Of a stretch of 64,000 bases of DNA, positions 39,232-48,325 are shown piece after piece (the first letter of the stretch is position 1; each line of letters starts with the position of its first letter). Both the position numbers and the translations under genes were made by a program. The notes below the pieces were generated by a model. The model had not been told where the DNA came from and made no database searches. It worked only from the letters and a program-made list of their open reading frames with translations. Origin of the DNA: Dysgonomonas sp. HDW5A (GTDB lineage Bacteria; Bacteroidota; Bacteroidia; Bacteroidales; Dysgonomonadaceae); contig NZ_CP049857.1 in assembly GCF_011299555.1 (NCBI RefSeq), forward strand, positions 2,170,001 to 2,234,000, written 5' to 3'.

Positions 39232-40680
39232 ATGCAAGAAGATCAAGATACAATATTGGATGAGATAACATCCGGTGATTATAAATATGGCTTCGTAACC
39301 GATATCGAAAACGAATCCATTGGTAAGGGTTTGAATGAAGATGTTATCAGACTGATTTCATCTAAAAAAAATGAGCCTGAATGGTTGCTTGAATACCGTT
39401 TAACTGCTTACAGACATTGGCTTACAATGAAGATGCCTGAGTGGGCACAGTTAGATATTCCTGAAATAAATTATCAGGATGTAATTTATTATTCGGCACC
39501 TAAACAAAAAATAGCACCAGAAAGTCTGGATCAGGTAGATCCTGAGCTGTTGAAAACATTCGATAAGTTAGGCATCTCAATAAACGAACAGAAGAAGTTG
39601 GTTGGAATGGCTGTAGACGTTGTAATGGACAGTGTTTCGGTGAAAACAACCTTTAGAGATGTGCTTTCTGAAAAAGGAATTATCTTTTGTTCTTTCGGAG
39701 AAGCCGTTCAAGAGTATCCCGAATTGGTTAAGAAGTATTTAGGGACAGTTGTTTCCTCCAAAGATAATTACTTTGCAGCATTAAATTCGGCTGTATTCAG
39801 TGATGGTTCGTTTGCTTATATTCCAAAAGGAGTTCGTTGTCCGATGGAACTTTCGACCTACTTCCGTATCAATGCGGCTAACACAGGTCAGTTTGAGAGA
39901 ACCTTACTGGTGGCAGATGACGATTCGTATGTAAGTTACTTGGAAGGCTGTACAGCTCCTATGAGAGATGAGAACCAGTTGCATGCTGCTATTGTTGAGA
40001 TAATTGCGATGGATCGTGCAGAGGTGAAATATTCAACGGTTCAGAACTGGTATCCGGGAGATAAAGATGGTAAAGGAGGTATTTACAACTTTGTTACGAA
40101 GCGTGGAATTTGTAAAGGAGAGTCTTCTAAAATATCATGGACGCAGGTCGAAACAGGTTCTGCTATAACATGGAAGTATCCATCTTGTATATTGGCAGGG
40201 GATAACTCTACCGGCGAATTCTACTCGGTTGCAGTTACTAACCATCATCAGCAAGCTGATACCGGAACGAAGATGATTCACATCGGTAAAAATACCAGAA
40301 GCCGTATCGTTTCGAAAGGTATTTCTGCAGGACAAAGTCAGAACTCTTATAGAGGGCTGGTAAAAGTCTCTCCAAAGGCTGAGAATGCCCGTAATCACTC
40401 ACAATGCGATAGTTTGTTGCTAGGAGATAAATGCGGAGCTCACACATTTCCATATTCTGAAATAGCAAACTCTACAGCTATTATAGAACACGAGGCTACT
40501 ACTTCGAAAATTAGTGAAGATCAGGTTTTTTATTGCAATCAACGTGGTATAGCTACCGAAGATGCAGTAGGACTCATTGTGAACGGCTATGCAAAGGAGG
40601 TTATGCAAAAACTGCCTATGGAATTTGCAGTTGAAGCTCAAAAATTACTTCAGATTAGTCTGGAGGGAAGTGTCGGTTAA
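39232..40680 (+). CDS. sufB: Fe-S cluster assembly scaffold SufB
   Basis: Core scaffold of the SUF iron-sulfur assembly complex, normally working with SufC and SufD. The 482-residue protein has [60 protein letters not shown] and the C-terminal [20 protein letters not shown], which holds cluster-ligand cysteines. All look normal. It is unusual that a terminator and an unrelated minus-strand gene follow directly: sufC, sufD and sufS are not in the window. Regulation may involve the 14-bp palindrome upstream, which is a guess. Confidence 0.95.
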   Translation: MQEDQDTILDEITSGDYKYGFVTDIENESIGKGLNEDVIRLISSKKNEPEWLLEYRLTAYRHWLTMKMPEWAQLDIPEINYQDVIYYSAPKQKIAPESLDQVDPELLKTFDKLGISINEQKKLVGMAVDVVMDSVSVKTTFRDVLSEKGIIFCSFGEAVQEYPELVKKYLGTVVSSKDNYFAALNSAVFSDGSFAYIPKGVRCPMELSTYFRINAANTGQFERTLLVADDDSYVSYLEGCTAPMRDENQLHAAIVEIIAMDRAEVKYSTVQNWYPGDKDGKGGIYNFVTKRGICKGESSKISWTQVETGSAITWKYPSCILAGDNSTGEFYSVAVTNHHQQADTGTKMIHIGKNTRSRIVSKGISAGQSQNSYRGLVKVSPKAENARNHSQCDSLLLGDKCGAHTFPYSEIANSTAIIEHEATTSKISEDQVFYCNQRGIATEDAVGLIVNGYAKEVMQKLPMEFAVEAQKLLQISLEGSVG

Positions 40681-40768
40681 TTAAGTATGGAATAGTTGTT
40701 GCTCATAAGAACTATTTTTTAGTTTTTGATAATTATCACTTTTAATAAAGTTTATATAGAAGTAAGGA

Positions 40769-40815
40769 AGAAGCAGAAATTGTATCAAACACAATTTCTG
40801 CTTCTGTTTTTATTT
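40769..40815 (+). terminator. Terminator after sufB
   Basis: A perfect 15-bp stem (40769-40783 with 40791-40805) with a 7-base loop, followed by GTTTTTATTTT. Confidence 0.85.
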
Positions 40816-40888
40816 TAATTTGCAGTTAATCTGCAAAAATAGAATATGATATTACGCCCTTAAACAATAATTATCTATACATTTTATA

Positions 40889-42796
40889 TTACCATTTGAA
40901 GTCTGTTTTATGTACAGTTAAGTATATGTAGTTGCTGTTTTTACAACCTTTATTAATATCTGCCCACTCTGAACTGCCTGAAAACTTCACCCATGACCAA
41001 CTTGAATTAATAAGAATATTACTTGGAGGGTTACCGGTATCTGATGAGCCAATAAAGTCAATGGCTTTGGTGTCATTAGCATTCACTTTTCTGTATGCCA
41101 AATAAAGATATTCGCCTTTAGCTCCTTTGTTTAGATCATATCCAATTTTAATCCATCCAGCTGGTGCCGGAGCATTATTTCCACGAAGGACTACTATATC
41201 TGCAATAGCATCATGATTCGAATCTTTTAATTGAGAAAGATATCCGATTCGGATATAGTCTCCTTTAGCTTTGTGATTAGCATCTAATACGTCGCCATGG
41301 TTACCACTATACATATCGGTGCGAACTAATGCAGTATAACCACTAGGCGTATCTGTTCCTTTTTGGTTCCAGGCATTGATTGCTGTGATAAAGGTAGAGT
41401 AATTTCCTAATGTTTTTTCTTGATTCTTTACGCGATTATTAAATTCTTGAAGAATTGCATTTGCTTTGGCTGCATTCACTTCTGCAACTAATGTCCAAAT
41501 AGGGATAAGACATTGGTTGAAGTCTCCGATACCGCAAAGGTCAGGATTGGCTTTTATACTGTTTACCCAATTTGAGTATCCAGCATTGAAGCTTGCTTGA
41601 TCTATAAAACTAACATTGTTTCCTCCATGGGTATAACTGGAAAAATAGGAATTGTTTTGTAGTTCTGATATCTTTTCTTTGTATCCGAAATCACTTCCTC
41701 CGGAAAAAAGTTTGAAAGTAGCGTTAACTGTAGCTACAACTTCCATGTCTGTTTTTAAGGTTGATCCTGTATAAGAGTAGTTAAATTCGGCAGAACCTCC
41801 TTGATAACATCTAGCTAACATATGAGAACCGAAGTTATCTAAAATGTATGCGGCTGATGCAGTTTGGATTGTAGATAAAAAGTCATCAGTGAAATATTTT
41901 CTAAGAGTTGCAGGTGCAGTATTATTTAAAAATTCATCTTTGACATAATGTTTTCCATATCCTTTCGCATAACGATTGGTTTTGCTACCATCTTTGCTTG
42001 TTTTAAACTCAGTTTTTACATTTCCACTAAATAAGACAGCCTTATAGCCAACATTGATTGATGCATTGTAATTACTGAAAAAGGTTGTTACGCTTTCACC
42101 ACTTTTAGCATCCCAAGTACTTTGAGTTGCATCTCCCTGAGTTATAGCTTCGGCTATATTTAGTTTACTAAGGTCTAAGATCGGACGAGTCATTTTTGCG
42201 TAATTCCTATTGATATAAGAACCTTTGATAACGTCGTAACCAAGACCAAGAAAAGTTTTATTCCGGGCTATTGATGTTGCTCTTGTTGTGTTACTTGTTG
42301 ATTGAGATTCTTTATTTGGGCTTTGGTATATAGTTCGGGTTTTAGGGTTAGTCTCGTCTTCTACAATTGCTAAAACCTCTAGAGTACAGTTTTCTTCTCC
42401 TTTCTGAAATTGCAGTGTTATGATGTTTAGGGGATCACTACTTGTTGGTTGATTGTTTGATTTGTTAAGGGTTATGTGATTGTCTTTTTTACTGAAAACT
42501 CCACTATCTTCAATTTTTTGAATCTTTATACTAATTGTGGGGTCAGAGACTTGTCCGGGTTTAAGTGTTAAGAGCTGATGCGTGATATCTTCGCCGTCTG
42601 TACCAGAAATGAGAACCGCTGTTTCATACTTTGCTTTTTCCTCTTCAATGGATGTCTTATTTTGTATGGAAGCCTGCTCTCGGTTTGAATTTGTATCATG
42701 GTTATCTTCGCATGCCCATAAGAAAAGTGCCATTAAGCAAATTAATAATGACTTACTAGGTGTAGCTCTGTTTGTTGTTAAATTTGTAATTTTCAT
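40889..42796 (-). CDS. MACPF-domain lipoprotein with C-terminal beta-prism (MABP-like) domain
   Basis: A 635-residue predicted lipoprotein: membrane segment 17-28 and lipobox LWAC with Cys29, followed by acidic residues that in Bacteroidetes favour surface display. A Ser/Asn/Thr-rich region leads to a MACPF domain (about 185-455) with the signature NFGSHMLARCYQGG (321-334). The C-terminus (about 500-635) has IADIVVLRG and GWIKIGYDLNKGAKGEYLYL, repeated in weaker form as WADINKG and YIYL at the end, which is the pattern of MABP/beta-prism membrane-binding domains. MACPF proteins form pores; Bacteroidales BSAP proteins of this class kill related strains. A toxin role is inferred. It is its own transcript, isolated from tyrA by a terminator. 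Confidence 0.85.
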   Translation of the reverse strand: MKITNLTTNRATPSKSLLICLMALFLWACEDNHDTNSNREQASIQNKTSIEEEKAKYETAVLISGTDGEDITHQLLTLKPGQVSDPTISIKIQKIEDSGVFSKKDNHITLNKSNNQPTSSDPLNIITLQFQKGEENCTLEVLAIVEDETNPKTRTIYQSPNKESQSTSNTTRATSIARNKTFLGLGYDVIKGSYINRNYAKMTRPILDLSKLNIAEAITQGDATQSTWDAKSGESVTTFFSNYNASINVGYKAVLFSGNVKTEFKTSKDGSKTNRYAKGYGKHYVKDEFLNNTAPATLRKYFTDDFLSTIQTASAAYILDNFGSHMLARCYQGGSAEFNYSYTGSTLKTDMEVVATVNATFKLFSGGSDFGYKEKISELQNNSYFSSYTHGGNNVSFIDQASFNAGYSNWVNSIKANPDLCGIGDFNQCLIPIWTLVAEVNAAKANAILQEFNNRVKNQEKTLGNYSTFITAINAWNQKGTDTPSGYTALVRTDMYSGNHGDVLDANHKAKGDYIRIGYLSQLKDSNHDAIADIVVLRGNNAPAPAGWIKIGYDLNKGAKGEYLYLAYRKVNANDTKAIDFIGSSDTGNPPSNILINSSWSWVKFSGSSEWADINKGCKNSNYIYLTVHKTDFKW

Positions 42797-42935
42797 TTTT
42801 TTTCTTGTTAAAGTTAATTAATAATAAGGAGGTTTTAAGGGGTAATGTTTTGTTGATCAGTTTGCTTTTTTGTTTTATAAAAGAATTTATGCGTCAGATT
42901 TATTTGTGTAAATTTATATTATTTTTTTTATTTAA

Positions 42936-42974
42936 AAAAAAGAAGTCGGAAAATTTATTTCCGACTTCTTTTTT
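42936..42974 (-). terminator. Terminator after tyrA
   Basis: A perfect 17-bp stem (42936-42952 with 42958-42974) and 5-base loop with A/T tracts on both sides lies just after the tyrA stop (42981). It separates the aromatic amino acid genes from the MACPF gene. Confidence 0.85.
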
Positions 42975-42980
42975 ACTCTA

Positions 42981-43754
42981 TTACTCTATATTTTTTCTCA
43001 CTTTAGTTAAGAATTCTAACATCTCTGTGGAATCTTTCTTCTCGATGATTGAAAGCAATTGCCCCAGTTCTTCTCTTATTTGCTCCACTTGCTGAGGAGT
43101 GTACGGATTGAATAAAATCTCAGTCAAAAGAAAATCATCTTCCGATAGAAGTCCTTTGGCTATATCCATATGCCTTTTGAATGTTGTTCCCGGAGCTTCC
43201 TGATGTTTCATCACAGAAGCAAATACCAAAGTTGAAGCAAAAGGAATAGAAAGCGAATAAGCTATGGTTTGATCGTGCTCGTCAAAAGTATATTCGAATA
43301 CTTGGAGATGTAGGCTTTTGTATAAATCTAAGAAAAACTCTTTGCCTTTTTCTGCTGATTCAGATATAACTATTGCACTTTGAGTACTCAGATTGCGTAA
43401 GTCTGCAAAAGTAGGTCCGAACATCGGGTGGGAGGATGCAAAAGGCTGTTTTACCGAAGCATAAAATTCCTGTAACCCGGTTTTAACCGATGCTATATCT
43501 GAAATAATACAAGTGTCGCTAATATATGGAAGAATAGTTTTGAATGCATCGATAGTATACTTAACGGTTGCAGCATTAATAACTAACTCCGGATTGAATT
43601 CCGAAATTTCTTTCGGATCGCTCATCCTTACCACATTGTAGGTGAATTTCAATCTGTCTGGATTGGTGTCAAACATAGCAACCTCATGATTGGAACTTAA
43701 TACATCAGAAAAGAATGATCCCATCTTTCCTGCACCTAATATTAATATTTTCAT
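42981..43754 (-). CDS. tyrA: Prephenate dehydrogenase
   Basis: Oxidative decarboxylation of prephenate on the way to tyrosine. The 257-residue protein starts with an NAD-binding motif (MKILILGAGKMGSFFSDVL), then has DIASVKTGLQEF, SSHPMFGPTFADL with the conserved His, and HDQTIAYSLSIPFAS. It is shorter than TyrA proteins that carry an ACT domain. The Phe/Tyr genes pheA, aminotransferase and DAHP synthase lie on the same strand, but an oppositely oriented outer-membrane gene at 44.0-45.2 kb stands between, so tyrA must have its own promoter. Confidence 0.9.
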   Translation of the reverse strand: MKILILGAGKMGSFFSDVLSSNHEVAMFDTNPDRLKFTYNVVRMSDPKEISEFNPELVINAATVKYTIDAFKTILPYISDTCIISDIASVKTGLQEFYASVKQPFASSHPMFGPTFADLRNLSTQSAIVISESAEKGKEFFLDLYKSLHLQVFEYTFDEHDQTIAYSLSIPFASTLVFASVMKHQEAPGTTFKRHMDIAKGLLSEDDFLLTEILFNPYTPQQVEQIREELGQLLSIIEKKDSTEMLEFLTKVRKNIE

Positions 43755-44000
43755 TTTTATACCGTTTTAAGAATCTATTTCTGTGATGTTATTCTTTGTG
43801 AATTACTAGGTTAAAAAAACACTCAATTATTGGTTTGTATCCTATAATAATCGCTAATCAAAGGTAAGATATTGTTTTTATCTATTCAAAATAAGGAATG
43901 AAAAGTTTGATGAGTGTGTCCCTTTTCATAAAAAAAGCAAATAAATGTAAAACAATACGATTGATTTTAGTGTTTTATTTGAAACGCTAAAACGGACAAA

Positions 44001-45239
44001 ATGAAGACAATAAGAATAGTAGCCATGATTACGTTTGCCATGATTGGTTTCATTAACTTGTCTGCACAAGAGACAGATTCTATACCAGAGGGTTCTTATA
44101 GCAAGGGGGTAAGCATTACACCGATTCCGGTAATAGCCGCTAACCCAACCTTAGGAATCGTGTTTGGTGTTACCTCTAGCTTTTCATGGACTATGGGTAA
44201 TCCTAAAAATACAAGTCCTTCAGTTGCTGTTGGCTCGTTGACATATACTACCAACAATCAATTAATCTCATACCTTAGAGGAAATGCTTTTTTATCGGAG
44301 GATAGCTGGAATTTATTAACCGATCTCCGTTTTCAGATAACCTCTCAGCCCACTTATGGTTTGGGGACAGGTCCAAGAAGCAACACTCTGCTTGTTGATG
44401 GTAGTGAAGGGGATGTAAACATAAACAATCCTTATAAAAAAACGCCTTCACGGCAAATGATGGAGTACAATTTTTTTCGTTTGTATCAGACATTTTTGAA
44501 AAGATATCAGGATACACGTCTTTTCTTAGGTTTGGGCTATCATTTGGATATGTTTTCGAGTATCGATGATCATCTTTTAGATCTAGAGTCTGATCCTAAC
44601 CGTATTACTCATCATTATGCTTATAATACATCTAAGGGAATTAGTACAAAATCTTACGCCCTCTCGGGAATCTCGCTTAATGCTTTATTTGATAGTCGAG
44701 ATAATACTGCAAATCCTTATAAAGGACGATATGCTATGATAAATTGGAGGGTAAATCCCAAATTTATAGGGAGTACAACTACTAACACCATTTTGTGGAC
44801 AGAGTATAGAGGTTATTTTAATTTATCGGAAGAGCGACCTCGTAACTTGATTGCGGTTTGGTTATATGGGAATTTTGTAACATCGGGTGATGTGCCTTAT
44901 ATGAATTTACCTGCTTTAGGTTGGGATACAGCAAGTCGATCGGGGAGAGCTTATACTTTCGGGCGTTTTCGTGGAGAAGACTTGGTTTATGTAGAATCTG
45001 AATATCGTTTTCCTTTACAGAAAGATAAAGATAAATGGGGTGGAGTTGTTTTTGTTAATGCAGTATCGGCTAGTAGTCGTACCGAAGACGTTAATTTGTT
45101 TAGCCATATAAATTTGGCTGGAGGTGTAGGATTACGCTATATGCTGAATGAGAAAGCACGAACAAACCTTACATTGGACTATGGATGGGGAACAAATGGA
45201 TCTCAAGGATTCTTCTTAGGGTTAAATGAAGCTTTTTAG
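44001..45239 (+). CDS. Omp85-type outer membrane beta-barrel without POTRA domains
   Basis: A 412-residue outer-membrane protein with a signal peptide (MKTIRIVAMITFAMIGFINL, then SAQ). The body resembles the barrel of BamA/TamA-type surface antigens: GISLNALFDSRDNTANPYKG, GRFRGEDLVYVESEYRFPL (the VRGY-like loop region) and a C-terminal GGVGLRYMLNEKARTNLTLD ending in Phe. There is no room for POTRA domains between the signal peptide and the barrel. Function unknown; such barrels might be receptors or lipid/protein export pores. It has its own terminator and lies opposite to its neighbours. Confidence 0.82.
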   Translation: MKTIRIVAMITFAMIGFINLSAQETDSIPEGSYSKGVSITPIPVIAANPTLGIVFGVTSSFSWTMGNPKNTSPSVAVGSLTYTTNNQLISYLRGNAFLSEDSWNLLTDLRFQITSQPTYGLGTGPRSNTLLVDGSEGDVNINNPYKKTPSRQMMEYNFFRLYQTFLKRYQDTRLFLGLGYHLDMFSSIDDHLLDLESDPNRITHHYAYNTSKGISTKSYALSGISLNALFDSRDNTANPYKGRYAMINWRVNPKFIGSTTTNTILWTEYRGYFNLSEERPRNLIAVWLYGNFVTSGDVPYMNLPALGWDTASRSGRAYTFGRFRGEDLVYVESEYRFPLQKDKDKWGGVVFVNAVSASSRTEDVNLFSHINLAGGVGLRYMLNEKARTNLTLDYGWGTNGSQGFFLGLNEAF

Positions 45240-45277
45240 TGGTAGGGAAATGTATTGTCTATATTGGGTAAGAAAAG

Positions 45278-45312
45278 AACACTCTCAGTTATCTAATAAC
45301 TGAGAGTGTTTT
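45278..45312. terminator. Bidirectional terminator between the Omp85-type gene and DAHP synthase
   Basis: A perfect 15-bp stem (45278-45292 with 45296-45310) with a 3-base loop between two convergent stop codons. Confidence 0.85.
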
Positions 45313-45316
45313 ATGT

Positions 45317-46378
45317 TTATTTATTCATTATATCCAGCTGAACTCTTACTGATTCTTCATGTATTGCTTCAAGAATAACACGCATGAATTCAGGGTTCAT
45401 ATCCATTTCAGTAGCTTGAGCAATGCGTTTTGTTAGAATTTCATCATAACGATCGGTCTGTACGATTGTCATATTGTGCTCTTTTTTGAAAGTACCGATT
45501 TCTTTAGAAACGCGCATGCGTTTGGCGATAAGTTCAAGTAATTGATCGTCAGCCTCGTCAATCTGACGGCGAAGAGCCGATAAGTCTTCAGTTGTTTGTT
45601 TGCCTTCACGTATGATCAGAGAACCTAATATTTCTTTTAATCTCTCAGGAGTTACTTGTTGAGAAGCATCACTCCACGCACAGTCGGGGTTGCAATGAGT
45701 TTCGATGATTAAACCCTCGAAGTTCAAGTCCATAGCCTGTTGAGAAAGCGGTTGAATCAAATCACGTTTGCCTCCAATATGACTAGGGTCACAAATAATT
45801 GGAAGATCTGGGTAACGGCGTTTCAATTCGATTGGTATATGCCATTGTGGAAGGTTGCGATATATCTTCTTGTCAAAAGAACTGAATCCTCTGTGGATAG
45901 CTCCCAATTTGGTTAAACCAACATTACTTAAACGCTCCAATGCACCGATCCATAATTCTAAATCGGGATTTACAGGGTTTTTTACCAATACGGGTATGTC
46001 AACACCTTGCAACGCTTCTGCAATTTCTTGTACAGCAAAAGGATTAGCAGTTGTACGAGCACCTATCCAAAGTAAATCTACTCCATATTTCAAGGCTTCG
46101 TATACGTGCTTTTGAGTTGCAACTTCCGTAGAAACATACATTCCTGTTTCTTTTTTTACTCTCTTCAACCAAGATAGTCCTTCACTTCCGATACCTTCAA
46201 AGCCTCCGGGTTTTGTACGTGGTTTCCATATTCCCGCACGCATTACTTTGATGCCGTCGGCTGCTAATTGTTTAGCAGTTTCCATTACTTGGTCTTCAGT
46301 TTCGGCGCTACAAGGTCCTGCAATAACGAAAGGTCTTTTTGGGTCTACCCCGGGAAGTAAAATTGATTCTAATTTCAT
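45317..46378 (-). CDS. Bifunctional DAHP synthase / chorismate mutase
   Basis: Residues 1 to about 260 are 3-deoxy-D-arabino-heptulosonate 7-phosphate synthase of the small KDSA-like type (FVIAGPCSAE, GIWKPRTKPGGFEGIG, GARTTANPF, VKNPVNPD, CDPSHIGGKR), the first step of the shikimate pathway. Residues from about 265 are an AroQ-type chorismate mutase (LRRQIDEADDQLLELIAKRM). Joining these gives one protein for entry into and exit from the common aromatic pathway. In the family the mutase part may act as a prephenate or chorismate sensor. It is the last gene of the pheA operon. Confidence 0.93.
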   Translation of the reverse strand: MKLESILLPGVDPKRPFVIAGPCSAETEDQVMETAKQLAADGIKVMRAGIWKPRTKPGGFEGIGSEGLSWLKRVKKETGMYVSTEVATQKHVYEALKYGVDLLWIGARTTANPFAVQEIAEALQGVDIPVLVKNPVNPDLELWIGALERLSNVGLTKLGAIHRGFSSFDKKIYRNLPQWHIPIELKRRYPDLPIICDPSHIGGKRDLIQPLSQQAMDLNFEGLIIETHCNPDCAWSDASQQVTPERLKEILGSLIIREGKQTTEDLSALRRQIDEADDQLLELIAKRMRVSKEIGTFKKEHNMTIVQTDRYDEILTKRIAQATEMDMNPEFMRVILEAIHEESVRVQLDIMNK

Positions 46379-46457
46379 CTTGTTTTTATTTTAATTATTG
46401 ATTTTAATATTTGCCGGTTCTTCTGTTACATCTCATTCTTTAACTGATGCCAGCTGC

Positions 46458-46495
46458 TATGCTTGCCAAAGTAACAGAAAGGTCTGAGATCTTAT
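46458..46495 (-). repeat. Dispersed palindromic element, copy h
   Basis: Plus-strand reading TATGCTTGCCAAAGTAACAG followed by AAAGGTCTGAGATCTTA. The TAA stop of the GNAT gene (46492-46494, minus) is the edge of the core. Confidence 0.75.
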
Positions 46496-47043
46496 TTTAT
46501 TTTCTGTATCATTATAATTTCGTCGATATATGTTTTATCGTCTACTTTAAAAATACCTTTACGTTTTCCCGATTCTTCGAAACCGTATTTTTTATATAAT
46601 GCCAGTCCTGCCTTGTTATTAGCATAAACTTCAAGATATATAATCTCTAAAGGTGAATGGCTTTTAGCCCATTGTAGAGCATTATCTAGAAGTGCCGATC
46701 CAACTCCAACACCTTTCCACTCGGATAACATCCCCATACCTAAGCGTGCAGTATGGTACATTATCTTTTGTTGTAATCCGCCAAAGTTGATGTTCCCGAT
46801 AATGTGTCCCTGATGTGTAGCCACTAATATAAGGCTATTTTCATTATCAAGAAACGATTGTATCCATTTCTCCTCTTCCTCCAAAGTCGGATTAAATTCT
46901 CCTTCTACATAGGGAATAAACTCACTTTCTTCAATATATTTTTTTACAACGGTTATCAGTTCGGCTGCATCTTCAATCTGTGCTTCACGAATGACTATAG
47001 TTTCTCCATTTTTTAGAGTTGTCTCTATTGCTGTAAATTTCAT
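46492..47043 (-). CDS. GNAT family N-acetyltransferase
   Basis: A 183-residue acetyl-CoA-dependent acyltransferase. The cofactor-binding motif is GMGMLSEWKGVGVGSALLDN (around residues 100-120), followed by YLEVYANNKAGLALYKKYGF, the typical end of the fold. The substrate is unknown; it resembles ribosomal-protein or antibiotic acetyltransferases only in general. It is placed 10 bases after the aminotransferase gene inside the Phe/Tyr operon, an unexpected member there. Confidence 0.88.
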   Translation of the reverse strand: MKFTAIETTLKNGETIVIREAQIEDAAELITVVKKYIEESEFIPYVEGEFNPTLEEEEKWIQSFLDNENSLILVATHQGHIIGNINFGGLQQKIMYHTARLGMGMLSEWKGVGVGSALLDNALQWAKSHSPLEIIYLEVYANNKAGLALYKKYGFEESGKRKGIFKVDDKTYIDEIIMIQKIK

Positions 47044-47053
47044 ATCCGGAATA

Positions 47054-48226
47054 TTAAGACAATTTTTTTACCCTCTCCAATGCTTCCTTCAACATTTGTT
47101 CATTACAACAAAGTGAAATGCGTATATAGCGTTTACCTTTATCTCCGAATATAAATCCGGGAGTGAGGAATACATTTGCTTCATAGAGAACTTTATCCGC
47201 CAGTTCGGCACTGTCTTTATAGGTGTCGGGTATTTTGCCCCATAAGAACAAACCTACCTGCTTGGGATCAAATGTACAGCCTAGGCTGCTCATTATTTCT
47301 TCGGCATATTTACGGCGAGCTGTATATAGGTTGATATTATTCTCAGTGTGCCATTCTTCCGAATTATTAAGTGCTGCAATAGTTGCCAGTTGAACCGGTT
47401 TGAACTGTCCGCTATCAATATTGCTTTTCACTTTTAATATCCATTGTACAAATTGAGCATTGGAAGCCAGCATAGCCATACGCCAGCCCGGCATATTATG
47501 TGATTTGCTAAGAGAGTTCATCTCGATGCAGATATCCTTAGCTCCTTCAATTTGCAGAATGCTTAATCTGTTTGTATTTAAAATGAAGCTGTATGGATTG
47601 TCATTTACTATTATGATACCGTGTTTTTTGCCGAAAGCAACCAAGCGCTCGTATAATTCAATAGTTGCATTTGCTCCTGTAGGCATATTAGGGTAATTTA
47701 CCCACATGAGTTTTACATTCGACAAATCCATTTTTTCGAGAGCTTCGAAATCCGGTTGCCAATTGTTATTTTCATCCAGATCGTAAGTGTGTATTTTAGC
47801 TTGCACCAAATTACTTACTGATGTGTATGTCGGATAACCTGGATTGGGTACGAGTACTCCGTCACCGGGATTAAGGAAAGTCAAAGAAATATGCAAGATT
47901 CCTTCCTTAGAACCTATAAGTGGCTGAACTTCGCAAGACGGGTCTAAATCGACGCTGTACCATTTTTTATACCAATCAGCGAAAGCACGTCGTAGTTCAG
48001 GAATACCTACATAAGGTTGATATCCGTGAACATTGGGTTGTGCAGCCGATTCGCATAAGGCTTCTATCGTTTCTTTTGAAGGGGGAAGATCGGGGCTTCC
48101 TATTCCCAGGCTTATTACATTTTTACCTGCTGCGTTCATTTCGGCAACCTCTTTGAGTTTGGTCGAGAAATAATATTCGCTAATAGAATTGAGGCGTTCT
48201 GCCGGAATAATCTGTTTTGTGCTCAT
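47054..48226 (-). CDS. PLP-dependent aminotransferase of the aromatic operon
   Basis: A 390-residue class I/II aminotransferase. It has SLGIGSPDLPPSKETIEALC at the N-terminus, PNPGYPTYTSVSNLVQA, NYPNMPTGANAT, and the PLP lysine in MNSLSKSHNMPGWRMAM. Its place between pheA and DAHP synthase/chorismate mutase implies that it makes phenylalanine or tyrosine from phenylpyruvate, hydroxyphenylpyruvate or prephenate; the sequence itself is closest in style to LL-diaminopimelate/MalY-like enzymes. It is expected to be under control of the attenuator upstream of pheA. Confidence 0.9.
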   Translation of the reverse strand: MSTKQIIPAERLNSISEYYFSTKLKEVAEMNAAGKNVISLGIGSPDLPPSKETIEALCESAAQPNVHGYQPYVGIPELRRAFADWYKKWYSVDLDPSCEVQPLIGSKEGILHISLTFLNPGDGVLVPNPGYPTYTSVSNLVQAKIHTYDLDENNNWQPDFEALEKMDLSNVKLMWVNYPNMPTGANATIELYERLVAFGKKHGIIIVNDNPYSFILNTNRLSILQIEGAKDICIEMNSLSKSHNMPGWRMAMLASNAQFVQWILKVKSNIDSGQFKPVQLATIAALNNSEEWHTENNINLYTARRKYAEEIMSSLGCTFDPKQVGLFLWGKIPDTYKDSAELADKVLYEANVFLTPGFIFGDKGKRYIRISLCCNEQMLKEALERVKKLS

Positions 48227-48265
48227 ATTTCTAAGTAAAGTTACAATTTAATGTCGCATCTAAAA

Positions 48266-48325
48266 GTCATAACTGTCAGTAGATAGTATACTTTTCAAAG
48301 CAATTATAAAAGTCAGAGACCTTTA
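48266..48325 (+). repeat. Dispersed palindromic element, copy i (long form)
   Basis: Starts with AAGTCATAACTGTCAGTAGA and continues TAGTATACTTTTCAAAGCAA, ending GTCAGAGACCTTTATAA. About 60 bases are shared with copy j on the other side of pheA. The pheA TAA stop (48323-48325, minus) lies in the element edge. Confidence 0.8.

Noticed and set aside
43966-43991. A 10-bp inverted repeat just before the Omp85-type gene
   Set aside because: It is A/T-rich with a G-T pair and lies in an AT-rich gap; a hairpin of this quality is expected by chance.
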